NCBI RefSeq assembly: GCF_006874585.1
Contig: NZ_CP029761.1
Span: 3,684,001 to 3,748,000, forward strand
DNA from: Sphingomonas sp. IC081
Lineage (GTDB): Bacteria > Pseudomonadota > Alphaproteobacteria > Sphingomonadales > Sphingomonadaceae
Direction: 5' to 3'
DNA: 64,000 nt
Within the stretch, counting starts at the first letter, position 1, and each line of letters opens with the position of its first letter. Below the pieces are notes generated by a model. That model was not told where the DNA came from, did no database searches, and saw only the letters and a program-made list of their open reading frames with translations. Below, one piece after another: positions 25,229 through 34,085 of the stretch. The position numbers were made by a program, and so were the translations under genes.

Positions 25229-25692
25229 CGCTCGCGCTCACCATTGTCGAGGATGACCTCGCGGCCCCTGCCGTGCTTGAACTGCTCCAGTTCCATCTGG
25301 ACGAGATGCACCAGTGGTCGCCGCCCGAAAGCGTGCACGCCATGCCGGCCGAGCGCCTGCGCCAGAGCGACGTGACGTTCTTTTCGGCCTGGGACGGTGA
25401 AACCCTCGCCGGCTGCGGGGCGATCAAGCACCTCGGCGAAGGGCACGGGGAACTGAAGTCGATGCGGGCGGCACCGGCCTATCGCGGCAAGGGGGTGGGC
25501 AAGGCGATCCTGCTGCGCCTGCTCGAGGAAGCGCGCGCGCGCGGTTATGTTCGCGTCAGCCTGGAAACCGGCAGGCCCGAGCCGTTCCATCCCGCGCACG
25601 GCCTCTACCGCGCCCACGGCTTTGCCGAATGCCCGCCGTTCGGCGACTATGTTTCCGACGATTTCTCGATCTGCATGACGAAAGACCTGTGA
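25225..25692 (+). CDS. GNAT-family N-acetyltransferase
   Basis: This 155-residue acetyltransferase carries the acetyl-CoA-binding motif A region LKSMRAAPAYRGKGVGKAIL, with the R-G-K-G-V-G pyrophosphate loop, and a C-terminal HPAHGLYRAHGF block like that of PhnO/YncA-type enzymes. The start is TTG at 25225 overlapping the RDD stop (TTGA), with GGGG upstream. It rides at the end of the MoxR operon. The substrate is unknown. Confidence 0.82.
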   Translation: MTLALTIVEDDLAAPAVLELLQFHLDEMHQWSPPESVHAMPAERLRQSDVTFFSAWDGETLAGCGAIKHLGEGHGELKSMRAAPAYRGKGVGKAILLRLLEEARARGYVRVSLETGRPEPFHPAHGLYRAHGFAECPPFGDYVSDDFSICMTKDL

Positions 25693-26213
25693 TGAACCTG
25701 CGCCCCGCCGTTCCCGCCGATGCCGCTGCCCTGGCCGACCTTGGCCGCCGCAGTTTTGTCGTCAAGTTCGGGCACATGTACCGGGCGGAGGATCTCGCCA
25801 ATTTCCTCGCCGAATCGCACAGCGAGGCCAAGATCGGCAAGGAGATCGCCGATCCGGAGATGCGGGTGATGCTGGCCGAGGCGGACGGCAGGTTGCTGGG
25901 TTTCTGCAAGCTGGTGATGACTTGCGGTTGGCACGAACATGCGCGCGGCGGGCAGGTGATCGAACTCAAGCAGCTTTACACCGATCCCGATGCGACCGGA
26001 CAGGGCATCGGCGCCCGGCTGATGGACTGGGCGCTGGAGGTGGCAGGCCGCCACGAGGCCGACGAAGTGCAGCTCTCGGTCTGGAGCGGCAATGAGGGGG
26101 CGCAGAAATTCTATGCGCGCTATGGTTTCGCCAAGGTCGCCGACATCCACTTCATGGTAGGCGAGCAGCGCGACGAGGAATTCCTGTTCGCGCGGATGAT
26201 GCAAGGATCCTGA
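25692..26213 (+). CDS. GNAT-family N-acetyltransferase
   Basis: This 173-residue acetyltransferase has the CoA-binding pattern LKQLYTDPDATGQGIGARLM, followed by LSVWSGNEGAQKFYARYGF, the standard C-terminal motif B. The ATG at 25692 shares its first base with the last base of the preceding stop, so the two GNAT genes are coupled. They are not close duplicates. No substrate can be deduced. Confidence 0.85.
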   Translation: MNLRPAVPADAAALADLGRRSFVVKFGHMYRAEDLANFLAESHSEAKIGKEIADPEMRVMLAEADGRLLGFCKLVMTCGWHEHARGGQVIELKQLYTDPDATGQGIGARLMDWALEVAGRHEADEVQLSVWSGNEGAQKFYARYGFAKVADIHFMVGEQRDEEFLFARMMQGS

Positions 26214-26217
26214 AGCG

Positions 26218-27069
26218 ATGGCCTATCGGACGCTGATCTCGGTTGCCGAACTGCATGCGCTACTGGCGGCGGGCGAGGAGGTGCTGATCCTCGATTGCGA
26301 ATTCGAACTGGGGGCGCCGGACAAGGGGCGGGAGGCCTATCTTGGCGGGCACCTGCCGGGTGCGCGTTATGCCCACCTCGATGATGATCTGGCGGCGCCT
26401 TCGGATGGCACGAATGGCCGTCATCCCTTGCCTTCGCCGGTGGCCTTTGCCGCCTGGCTGCGCCGGCAGGGACTGAAGCAGGGGCAGCAGGTGGTGGCCT
26501 GCGATTCCAGCGGCGGAGCCTGGGCGGCACGGGCCTGGTGGCTGCTCAACTGGGTCGGGCATGACGTGGTCGCCGTGCTTGATGGCGGCAAGCAGGCCTG
26601 GGCGCAGGCAGGACTTCCTGCCGAGACGGGGCCGGCCGGTCCGGTACGGCCGGGCGATTTCGCGGCGCAGCCGCCTCTGGTCGCCGCGCCGGTGAGCGCG
26701 GCCGAGGTCCTGGCCAATATCGAGGGCGCCGCCGCGCAAGTGCTAGATGCCCGGGATCCTTTGCGGTTCCGGGGCGATCCCAACCCGATCGATCCCGTCG
26801 CCGGGCATATCCCGGGCGCACGCAACCGCTTTTTCCGCGACAATCTCGGGCCGGACGGGCGTTTCCGTCCGGCCGCCGAACTGGCCGAGGCGTTTTTGCG
26901 ACTGCTCGACGGCAAGCCTGCGGTGCTGTCCTGCGGATCCGGCGTCACCGCCTGCCACAATGCCCTCGCCATGGCCCATGCCGGGCTTTCGGGGGCGCGG
27001 CTCTATCCCGGATCGTGGAGCGAGTGGATCGCCGATCCTGCTCGCCCGGTGGAGACCGGCGCCTGCTGA
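26218..27069 (+). CDS. sseA: 3-mercaptopyruvate sulfurtransferase
   Basis: This 283-residue protein has two rhodanese domains. The C-terminal active loop is CGSGVTA with Cys239, the loop typical of mercaptopyruvate rather than thiosulfate sulfurtransferases. VLDARDPLRFRG and HIPGARNRFF are conserved rhodanese blocks. The enzyme moves sulfur from 3-mercaptopyruvate to thiols or cyanide. It begins 5 bases after the GNAT gene and probably ends the long operon. Confidence 0.88.
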   Translation: MAYRTLISVAELHALLAAGEEVLILDCEFELGAPDKGREAYLGGHLPGARYAHLDDDLAAPSDGTNGRHPLPSPVAFAAWLRRQGLKQGQQVVACDSSGGAWAARAWWLLNWVGHDVVAVLDGGKQAWAQAGLPAETGPAGPVRPGDFAAQPPLVAAPVSAAEVLANIEGAAAQVLDARDPLRFRGDPNPIDPVAGHIPGARNRFFRDNLGPDGRFRPAAELAEAFLRLLDGKPAVLSCGSGVTACHNALAMAHAGLSGARLYPGSWSEWIADPARPVETGAC

Positions 27070-27215
27070 CTTTTCCAATTTGCCTTGCAAGCGGCTGAAA
27101 TATCAACTGCTTGCGTTCTTGCTTCGGGCGGACAAAACTGCCTTCAGGCGAAGCGAGTGCCATCGCCGGTGGCGACCCTGTAAGATGGGGTTCGGCGGCG
27201 GCGTGAGGGGCGATT

Positions 27216-30173
27216 ATGGTGCGGTTGCGGACAGGCGTTCTGGCGCCGTTACTCGGAGCGATACTGGCATTCCACGGAACACCGGTGCGGGCGCGCACTG
27301 CGGTCGACGCGGATCTGCAGGCGCTGGCCGCGCTCGATACCTCGGGTGACCCGGCCTCCGCGCTCGCCCGCATCGATGCGGGGCTTGAACGGGCCCGCAA
27401 GGAGGCGCGGCGGGACCGCACGGCGGAACTGCTGGCCGAGGCCAACCGGGGCGAAGCGCTGTTCTGGCTGTCCCGCTACCGGGAGGCGCTGGCCAGCTTC
27501 GAGCATGTCGACCAGGGACTGGCTGCGCTTGGCGGGCCGATGACGCCGCGTTGGGCGGAAGTGGTCAACAATATCGGCTCGGTCCATTCCAGCCTTGGCG
27601 AACTCGACGAGGCGGCACGTTACAAGCAGCGTGCGCTGGACCTCAGCGCCCGGCTGACGGGCACCGCGAGCAGCGAATATGCCGCCGCGCTTTATGGCGC
27701 GGCGCTGGTCGATTACCGCCGGGGCAGGGTGCTCGAGGCGGTGCCGCGGATCGAGCAGGCCATCGCCATTGCCGGCCCGGCCGCGCAGCGCACCGGTCAC
27801 AACGTCGAATTGCCGACGGTTGCCGGGATCACCCTCGCCTCCATCGAGATGCAGGCGGGCGATTCCGCATCGGCCGTCGCGGCGGCGCGCGGTGCGGCGC
27901 TGTGGGCCGAAGCCCATCTCGGCAGCGAGCATCGGCTGACCCTCGCCGCGCTCAACCAGCTTGGCGCCGCGCTCAATGACGGCGGCCTCTACGGGCAGGC
28001 GACCCCGATCCTGCGCCGCACGCTGGACTTGCGCGTGAAGTTACTGCCGCGCGATCATCCTGACATCGCCTATTCTCTCAACGCCTTGGCGTTTGCGCTG
28101 GAGCATGGCGGCTATCCGGACGAGGCGCTGCCTTTCTACGAACGTTCGGCCGCGATGTTCGAGGCGCTTCCACGCGAATCGCAGCCGATGTCGGGTGCCA
28201 ATACCTTTGGGCAGATCGGCCGCATCGCCGCGCGTAATGGCGAGACCGAGCGGGCTCTGGCGCTGTTTCGCAAGGCGCTGGCCCTCGCGCGGCGTAACGC
28301 ATCGTCGCCGGACGACCTCGAGGTGCTCTGGGCCGAAGTGAACCTGGCGACGGCGCTTGGCGGCCGCGGCGAACTGGGGGCGGCGCAGGTGCTGCTTGAC
28401 CATGCGGTTGCAGGTTATGCGCTGCGGGCGCAGCCGAGCAACCCGGACCGGGTGACGGCATCGGTCCGGCGCGCGGCACTGCTGGGCCCGCAGGGCGCGC
28501 CGCACCAGGCGCTGGACGAGGTGCGCCGGGCGGTGGCGCCGCTGCGCGATCACCTTCTGGACCGGGCCAATCCCCAGGCTGAGGTCTCGCGCCTGCGCCT
28601 GGATGTGGCCGCTGTCTTTGTCGAGGAAGCGCGTGTGGCACTGGCGGCAGGCGACAGCGGGACCGCTTTCGATGCCTTGCAGATGGCGACCATGGGTGAC
28701 TTGCAGGCCTCGATGCTCTCGCTCGGTGCCCTCGGTGCGGATGCGGCAGGCGGTCAAGTCGGCCAGGCACTCGGCGATTACCGTGCGGCCAAGGCGCGTC
28801 TGCGCGAAGTGGCCCGTAACCGCGACAGGGCGATTGGCCTCGGCGAAAGCGCGGGGCTTTCGGCCTTGCAGCGGGAGGTCGAGGCCGCACAGGAGGACGT
28901 TCGCCGCCGCGATGGACGGCTGGCGGCGCTGGTTCCCGGTTATGCGGCGCTGACCGGATTCGCGCCGACCAGCCTTGCCGATGCACGCGCTGGACTGCGC
29001 CGCGACGAGGGCATGGTGCTTTACGGACAGGACACGCAAGGGCTGGTGGTGATGGCCGTCACCGGCCGCGGGGTGACACAGGCCAGCGTGCCGGTCGTCC
29101 CGCGTCATCTGCTGGACCTGCAGCGCAAGATACGCGCCTCGATCGACGATGGCATGCTGGCTGGTGGCCTGGCGCCGTTCGACCGGAAATCGGCCCATGC
29201 GCTCTATTCGCTGTTGTTCCCGCCACCGGTGGAGCGTGCGCTGAAGGGCGTTCGCAAGGTGCGGGTGCTGGCGGCGGGGACGCTCGCGGCCTTGCCGTTC
29301 GACGCCCTGGTGACCGCGCCGCCACGCGGGGACGACAACGATCCTGAAGCGCTGCGACGTACCGCCTGGTTCGTGCGTCGCCATGCCGTCTCGATGATCG
29401 TCAGTATGGCACCTCCCGTTCGGCGATCGGCGCGGCCACCGCGCGGCGAGGATGCCGCGACCGGGTTCGCGGGGATCGGCGCCTTGCGTTCGGGCGCCTG
29501 GAAGGCGGCGTTGGCGGGGCAGGCGGCGAAGGGAATAACCGCCGAGGCGAATCCGCGGCTGGTGCAACTGGCCGCGCTCCCCGACCTTCCCGGCGCGCAG
29601 GGTGAGTTGACGGCGATGGCTCGGCGCTTTGGCCGCGACAGCCTCCTGCTGACCGGTGACGCGGCGAGCGAGGCCGCGGTGAAGGCCGCGCCGCTGGACC
29701 GGATGCGGGTCTTGGCCTTTGCGACGCATGGTCTGGTCGGCGGGGCGCAGCGCAATCTCGTCGAACCTGCACTGGTGCTGGCACCGCCGGGCCCTGGCGA
29801 TACGGGTGATGACGGCCTGCTGACGGCCTCGGAAATCGCGCGTCTGCGGCTGGATGCGGATTGGGTGATCCTATCCGCCTGCGATACCAGCGCGGGTGAG
29901 AGCGAAAATGCGCCGACCTATTCGGGATTGGCGCGGGCTTTCATAGCGGCCGGAGCGCGCGCAATGCTGCTGTCACACTGGCCGGTGCGCGATGAAGTGG
30001 CCGGGCGTATAACGCTGTATACGGTAAAGGCGGCGGGCGGCGGAGCGGTTCGTCGCGGTTCCGGGCGGGCGGAGGCCTTGCGCCGCGCCGAGCTCAGGAT
30101 CATTGCCGATCGCACGCTGGCCGGTTCAGCCCATCCCGCCATCTGGGCGCCCTTCGTGCTGGTGGGCGATTGA
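27216..30173 (+). CDS. Secreted TPR-CHAT protease-like protein
   Basis: This 985-residue protein begins with a probable signal peptide (VLAPLLGAILAFHG, cleavage near RA-RT). Residues about 70-500 are tetratricopeptide repeats (for example NNIGSVHSSLGELDEAARYKQ). The C-terminal 250 residues are a CHAT caspase-like domain with His838 (FATHG) and Cys889 (LSACDTS), the expected catalytic dyad, and SHWPVRDE. CHAT-TPR proteins cleave specific partners on sensing a signal; a periplasmic site is unusual for that. No obvious substrate gene is adjacent. The function is unknown. Confidence 0.82.
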   Translation: MVRLRTGVLAPLLGAILAFHGTPVRARTAVDADLQALAALDTSGDPASALARIDAGLERARKEARRDRTAELLAEANRGEALFWLSRYREALASFEHVDQGLAALGGPMTPRWAEVVNNIGSVHSSLGELDEAARYKQRALDLSARLTGTASSEYAAALYGAALVDYRRGRVLEAVPRIEQAIAIAGPAAQRTGHNVELPTVAGITLASIEMQAGDSASAVAAARGAALWAEAHLGSEHRLTLAALNQLGAALNDGGLYGQATPILRRTLDLRVKLLPRDHPDIAYSLNALAFALEHGGYPDEALPFYERSAAMFEALPRESQPMSGANTFGQIGRIAARNGETERALALFRKALALARRNASSPDDLEVLWAEVNLATALGGRGELGAAQVLLDHAVAGYALRAQPSNPDRVTASVRRAALLGPQGAPHQALDEVRRAVAPLRDHLLDRANPQAEVSRLRLDVAAVFVEEARVALAAGDSGTAFDALQMATMGDLQASMLSLGALGADAAGGQVGQALGDYRAAKARLREVARNRDRAIGLGESAGLSALQREVEAAQEDVRRRDGRLAALVPGYAALTGFAPTSLADARAGLRRDEGMVLYGQDTQGLVVMAVTGRGVTQASVPVVPRHLLDLQRKIRASIDDGMLAGGLAPFDRKSAHALYSLLFPPPVERALKGVRKVRVLAAGTLAALPFDALVTAPPRGDDNDPEALRRTAWFVRRHAVSMIVSMAPPVRRSARPPRGEDAATGFAGIGALRSGAWKAALAGQAAKGITAEANPRLVQLAALPDLPGAQGELTAMARRFGRDSLLLTGDAASEAAVKAAPLDRMRVLAFATHGLVGGAQRNLVEPALVLAPPGPGDTGDDGLLTASEIARLRLDADWVILSACDTSAGESENAPTYSGLARAFIAAGARAMLLSHWPVRDEVAGRITLYTVKAAGGGAVRRGSGRAEALRRAELRIIADRTLAGSAHPAIWAPFVLVGD

Positions 30174-30221
30174 GGGGCTGTCGCGCTGCCGTGCCGGTGG
30201 TGCGAAAACCCCTCCGCAGCG

Positions 30222-30767
30222 TCATTTCGCCAGTTCGGCCTCGATCGCACCGACCAGCAGCGGATCCTGCGGGGCGGTGCCCGGCGCGAACCGGCCAACG
30301 ACCGCGCCGTCGCGCGCGATGAGGAACTTTTCGAAGTTCCACAGCACCTCGGGATCGTCATTGGGCGTCATGCCGTACCCCTTGAAGCGTTCTTTCATGC
30401 CCTCGACGTCGCCCTGCTTGGTGGGGATCGCTTCGGTCAGCGCGGCGTAGAGCGGCTGCTTGGCTTCGCCAGTGACGTCCGCCTTGGTGAAGAGCGGGAA
30501 CGAGACTCCGTAGTTGAGCTGGCAGAACTCGACGATCTCCTCGTCGCTGCCGGGTTCCTGGGCGCCGAAGTCGTTGGCCGGGAAGCCCAGCACTTCGAAA
30601 CCCCTGGCCTTGTAGTCTTCGTAGAGCTTTTCGAGGCCTTCGTACTGCGGCGTTAGCCCGCACTTGGAGGCGACGTTGACCACCAGCAGCACTTTGCCTG
30701 CGTGGTTGGCGAGCGTGTCGGCGCTGCCGTCGATGCGGGTGAGGGGAATGGCGGCGATATCGGTCAT
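30222..30767 (-). CDS. Glutathione peroxidase family, thioredoxin-type
   Basis: This 181-residue peroxidase has the peroxidatic Cys36 in NVASKCGLTPQY, Gln70 in AQEPGS and Trp in VLWNFEKF. Cys82 in EFCQLNYG matches the resolving cysteine of thioredoxin-dependent two-Cys enzymes such as yeast Orp1. The usual FPCNQF reads FPANDF here, so the third cysteine is missing. It reduces peroxides in the cytoplasm and is convergent with the CHAT gene. Confidence 0.9.
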   Translation of the reverse strand: MTDIAAIPLTRIDGSADTLANHAGKVLLVVNVASKCGLTPQYEGLEKLYEDYKARGFEVLGFPANDFGAQEPGSDEEIVEFCQLNYGVSFPLFTKADVTGEAKQPLYAALTEAIPTKQGDVEGMKERFKGYGMTPNDDPEVLWNFEKFLIARDGAVVGRFAPGTAPQDPLLVGAIEAELAK

Positions 30768-30836
30768 CGGGAGCAGTCTCCTTGTGAATCGGGGCGGAGA
30801 CTGCCCCTGCTTGCCGGTGCGGGCAAGGCGGCGCGA

Positions 30837-31793
30837 TCAGATGGTTTGTCCCAGAACGGGTGAACTCCATTCGGGATCATGGGCATAGGGCAGCGGATCG
30901 CCCTGGCGAAGGGCGGCGAGAACGGCCGCGAAGTCGCTCCGGGCGCGCCAGCCCAGCAAGCGCTCGGCCTTGGCCGGATCGTAGACGCGCTCGATCCGCT
31001 CGGGAAGCACCCAGCCTTGCCGGGTGTAGAGTTCGTTCGCGTCGGGGAAATGGCGCAGGATCACACTGCGGGCATCGCGGGCCAGTTCCGCTGCATCCTC
31101 GCGCGTGAAGGGCGGCGGGGCGGAGAGCACGAACGTCTCGCAGCCCTCGATCCGTTCCAGCGCGGCGAGATGGGCAAGCGCGGCGTCTTCCACGGTCAGG
31201 CGGCGATGGAGCAGTTCGTTGGCCTTGAGATTGGGGCCGGACGGCACCGCAAGGCTATCGTCGTCCTCCGGGAAGAACCGGCCGGTGCGCAGGATCGCCG
31301 CCGCCATGCCGCTGCCCTGCGAGACAACGCGGCAGAGGTTTTCGGCGGCGAGCTTGGTGGCGCCATAGATGTTGCGCGGCTCCAGCGGGCCGAATGCCTC
31401 GTCCATCCACCACGCCCCCTTGTCGCCTGCCCCGGCCCGCACATCGGCGCGCACCATCAGCGAAGTGGTGGAGGTGAACAGAAACCGTGCGTGGCCCTCC
31501 AGCGCCGCGGCTTCCAGCAGGTTGAGCGTGCCGGTGACGTTGGTGTCGATGAAGGCCTGTCGCGGGAAACGGACGATGTCGGGCTTGTGCAGCGCCCCTG
31601 CGTGGATGACCGCCTCGATGCCATAATGGGCGACCGTCTGGAACACGAGGCTGCGGTTCGCCACCGAGCCGAGTACGCGGGTATGCGCGCCGGGCGCGAC
31701 ATCGAGCCCGGTCACGTCATGCCCGCGCGAGGCCAGCAGCGGAGCGAGATGGCGGCCGAGCCAGCCCGAGGAGCCGGTCAGCAGCACCCGCAT
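30837..31793 (-). CDS. NAD(P)-dependent epimerase/dehydratase (extended SDR)
   Basis: This 318-residue extended short-chain dehydrogenase has the nucleotide-binding GSSGWLGRHLAP near residue 7. The active site has Ser/Thr in FTSTTSLM and YGATKLAAE with Tyr and Lys. The family resembles sugar-nucleotide epimerases, but no sugar gene cluster adjoins it, so the substrate is unknown. It lies a few bases from the GST gene on the same strand and may be co-transcribed with it. Confidence 0.82.
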   Translation of the reverse strand: MRVLLTGSSGWLGRHLAPLLASRGHDVTGLDVAPGAHTRVLGSVANRSLVFQTVAHYGIEAVIHAGALHKPDIVRFPRQAFIDTNVTGTLNLLEAAALEGHARFLFTSTTSLMVRADVRAGAGDKGAWWMDEAFGPLEPRNIYGATKLAAENLCRVVSQGSGMAAAILRTGRFFPEDDDSLAVPSGPNLKANELLHRRLTVEDAALAHLAALERIEGCETFVLSAPPPFTREDAAELARDARSVILRHFPDANELYTRQGWVLPERIERVYDPAKAERLLGWRARSDFAAVLAALRQGDPLPYAHDPEWSSPVLGQTI

Positions 31794-31797
31794 CGGG

Positions 31798-32484
31798 TCA
31801 GTCCTGCGAGCGGTAGTCGGCGATCACGTCGCCGCACTCGGCGAGTTCCGCCTCGTGGCCTTCCTCGCGCCAGGTTTCGGCCAACGCTTCGGTTTCCCAC
31901 TGCTTCATGGCCGGGTGGTCCAGGACGGTGTCGACCCAGACCTGACAGGTGCCGACGTCGAGACCATACGTGCGGATGCGGAAGGCGACCGGGGCAAAGA
32001 AGGCGTCGATCGCGGTGAACTTTTCGCCCGCCAGCCAGGGACCGCCGAAACGGGAGAGGCCTTCGCTGAAGATCTCCCTCAGACGGGCAACGTCGCGTAC
32101 CAGCGCAGGCCGCATGGCCCTCGGTCGTACGCGCGTGCCGACGTTCATCGTGCAGTCGTTGCGCAAGGCGGAGAAGCCGCCATGCATTTCGGCGACCGCG
32201 CATTGTGCAAAGGCACGGGCGGCTTCGTCGCTGGGCCACACGCCGGGGTGACGGTCGGCCAGATAGAGCGTGATGCCCAGCGAATCCCACACCGTCCGCT
32301 CTCCGTCGATCAGGGCAGGGACTTGGCCGGTGGGGGAAAAGCTGCGGAACGCGTCGTAATTGGCAGGCGCCGTGAAGGGCTCGATCCGATCGGCAAAATC
32401 GATGCCGAGCGCCTTCATCAGCATCCAGGGCCTGAGCGACCAGCTGGAGTAGTTCCGATTGGCGGTGATCAAAGTGTAGGCCAT
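31798..32484 (-). CDS. Glutathione S-transferase
   Basis: This 228-residue protein has an N-terminal thioredoxin fold starting MAYTLITANRNYSSWSLRPW, with Ser in the SSWSLRP glutathione-site motif. GERTVWDSLGITLYLA is the standard ES/DS-type motif. The ATG at 32484 has AGGAGA upstream; the longer open frame enters the palindromic spacer and is not real. It conjugates or reduces electrophiles with glutathione. It stands 4 bases upstream of the epimerase gene. Confidence 0.88.
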   Translation of the reverse strand: MAYTLITANRNYSSWSLRPWMLMKALGIDFADRIEPFTAPANYDAFRSFSPTGQVPALIDGERTVWDSLGITLYLADRHPGVWPSDEAARAFAQCAVAEMHGGFSALRNDCTMNVGTRVRPRAMRPALVRDVARLREIFSEGLSRFGGPWLAGEKFTAIDAFFAPVAFRIRTYGLDVGTCQVWVDTVLDHPAMKQWETEALAETWREEGHEAELAECGDVIADYRSQD

Positions 32485-32504
32485 CCGGAACTCTCCTTTG
32501 TTTG

Positions 32505-32647
32505 AAAATCCGCCGCAGGCGGATTTTGCTGCACCGGCCCACTCCCCACCCGACCTCCCATCAGGATACACTCGTGGGAGGTCGGCCCCCTCAGCGAAAA
32601 GGTCCCCCGGACCTTTTCGTGTTCTTCGGGACGGGAGTGGGCCGGTG
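32505..32647. repeat. Complex palindromic intergenic element (three-way junction fold)
   Basis: A 15-bp inverted repeat (32532-32546 with 32633-32647, arm CACCGGCCCACTCCC) encloses two further perfect hairpins: 32551-32560 with 32575-32584 (10 bp) and 32595-32605 with 32609-32619 (11 bp, loop CCC). A separate 10-bp hairpin flanks it at 32505-32527 (AAAATCCGCC-GCA-GGCGGATTTT). The element fills the gap between scoB and the GST gene. It may terminate the scoAB transcript or be a REP/BIME-like repeat. Confidence 0.75.
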
Positions 32648-32656
32648 CTGCGACTC

Positions 32657-33292
32657 TCACGTCAAATAATGCGCCGTGGTCTTAGCGGCGACTTCTTCCG
32701 CCGTCACGCCCGGAGCCAGTTCGATCAGCTTGAACGGGCTCTGGTGGTCGGGGCGCTGGAACACGGCAAGGTCGGTGACGATCATGTCGACCACGTTCTT
32801 GCCGGTGAGCGGCAGGGTGCAGGCCGGGATGAACTTGGGATCGCCGTTCTTGGCGTTGTGCTCCATGACCACGATGATCTTCTTCACGCCGGCCACGAGG
32901 TCCATCGCGCCGCCCATGCCCTTGATCATCTTGCCGGGGATCATCCAGTTGGCGATGTCGCCGTTCTCGGCGATCTCCATGGCGCCCAGCACGGCCAGGT
33001 CGATGTGGCCGCCGCGGATCATGCCGAAGCTGGTGGCGCTGTCGAAATAGGCCGATTGCGGCAGTTCGCTGACGGTCTGCTTGCCGGCGTTGATGAGGTC
33101 GGCGTCGACTTCGTCGGGATAAGGGAAGGGCCCGATGCCGAGCATGCCGTTTTCCGACTGGAGCGTCACCGTCATGCCGCCGGGAACATGGTTGGCGACC
33201 AGCGTCGGGATGCCGATGCCGAGGTTCACGTAGAACCCGTCCTGAAGCTCCTTTGCCGCGCGGGCGGCCATTTCGTCACGAGTCCAGCTCAT
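32657..33292 (-). CDS. scoB: 3-oxoacid CoA-transferase subunit B
   Basis: This 211-residue beta subunit carries the catalytic glutamate in QSENGMLGIGP. GIPTLVANHVP and GAMDLVAGVKK are further family blocks. With subunit A it transfers CoA from succinyl-CoA to acetoacetate or a similar 3-oxoacid, feeding ketone bodies or aromatic breakdown products into central metabolism. The ATG at 33292 shares its A with the scoA stop (TGATG), showing coupling. Confidence 0.92.
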   Translation of the reverse strand: MSWTRDEMAARAAKELQDGFYVNLGIGIPTLVANHVPGGMTVTLQSENGMLGIGPFPYPDEVDADLINAGKQTVSELPQSAYFDSATSFGMIRGGHIDLAVLGAMEIAENGDIANWMIPGKMIKGMGGAMDLVAGVKKIIVVMEHNAKNGDPKFIPACTLPLTGKNVVDMIVTDLAVFQRPDHQSPFKLIELAPGVTAEEVAAKTTAHYLT

Positions 33293-33999
33293 CAGGCGGT
33301 CTCCCTTTCGCGGGTAGTCGTGAATTCGATCTTCTTGTCGTATGGCGCGCCCAGCACCAGACGCTGGACAAAGACACCCGGCAGATGGATGCCATCCGGG
33401 TCGAGCGAGCCGGTGGGGACGATCTCTTCCACTTCGACGACGCAGATCTTGCCACACGTGGCGGCAGGCACGTTGAAGTTGCGCGCGGTCTTGCGGAACA
33501 CGACGTTGCCGCTTTCGTCCGCCTTCCATGCCTTCACCAGCGACAGGTCGGCAAAAATGCCTTCCTCGAGGATATATTCCTCGCCCCGGAAGACTTTCAC
33601 TTCCTTGCCCTCGGCGATCTGCGTGCCGACGCCGGTCTTGGTATAGAAGCCGGGGATGCCGGCGCCGCCGGCGCGCATGCGTTCGGCCAGCGTGCCTTGC
33701 GGGCAGAATTCGACTTCGAGTTCGCCCGAGAGGAACTGGCGTTCGAACTCCTTGTTCTCGCCCACGTAGGACGAGATCATCTTGGCCACCTGCTTGGTGC
33801 GCAGCAGCTTGCCGATGCCTTCGTTATCGATACCGGCGTTGTTGGAAGCGAACGTCAGGCCCTTGACGCCCGAATCGCGCACCGCGTCCAGCAGGCGCTC
33901 GGGGATGCCGCAAAGGCCGAAGCCCCCGGCGGCGATGAGCAGGCCATCCTTCAGCAGTCCGTCCAGCGCGGCAGAAGCGCTGGGGTAGATCTTGTTCAT
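33292..33999 (-). CDS. scoA: 3-oxoacid CoA-transferase subunit A
   Basis: This 235-residue alpha subunit begins MNKIYPSASAALDGLL and includes the CoA-binding GGFGLCGIPERLL and SNNAGIDNEGIG. GIPGFYTKTGVGT is a family signature. GGGAGAACAGC precedes the ATG. It is the first gene of the scoAB operon, divergent from a LysR gene that probably regulates it. Confidence 0.92.
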   Translation of the reverse strand: MNKIYPSASAALDGLLKDGLLIAAGGFGLCGIPERLLDAVRDSGVKGLTFASNNAGIDNEGIGKLLRTKQVAKMISSYVGENKEFERQFLSGELEVEFCPQGTLAERMRAGGAGIPGFYTKTGVGTQIAEGKEVKVFRGEEYILEEGIFADLSLVKAWKADESGNVVFRKTARNFNVPAATCGKICVVEVEEIVPTGSLDPDGIHLPGVFVQRLVLGAPYDKKIEFTTTRERETA

Positions 34000-34060
34000 G
34001 CTGTTCTCCCGTTTGGAGCGAACCTAGACAGCCAATCCCATTACGAATAGCGATTGTTTT

Positions 34061-34076
34061 TTATCGGAATCGATAA
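34061..34076. promoter_or_regulatory. Palindrome TTATCG-GAAT-CGATAA in the scoA/lysR gap
   Basis: A 6-bp perfect dyad with a 4-base spacer sits 10 bases before the LysR start and 62 bases before scoA. LysR proteins usually bind such dyads in divergent promoters to repress themselves and activate the neighbour. No clear -35/-10 pair could be fixed. Confidence 0.5.
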
Positions 34077-34085
34077 GTCAAAATT

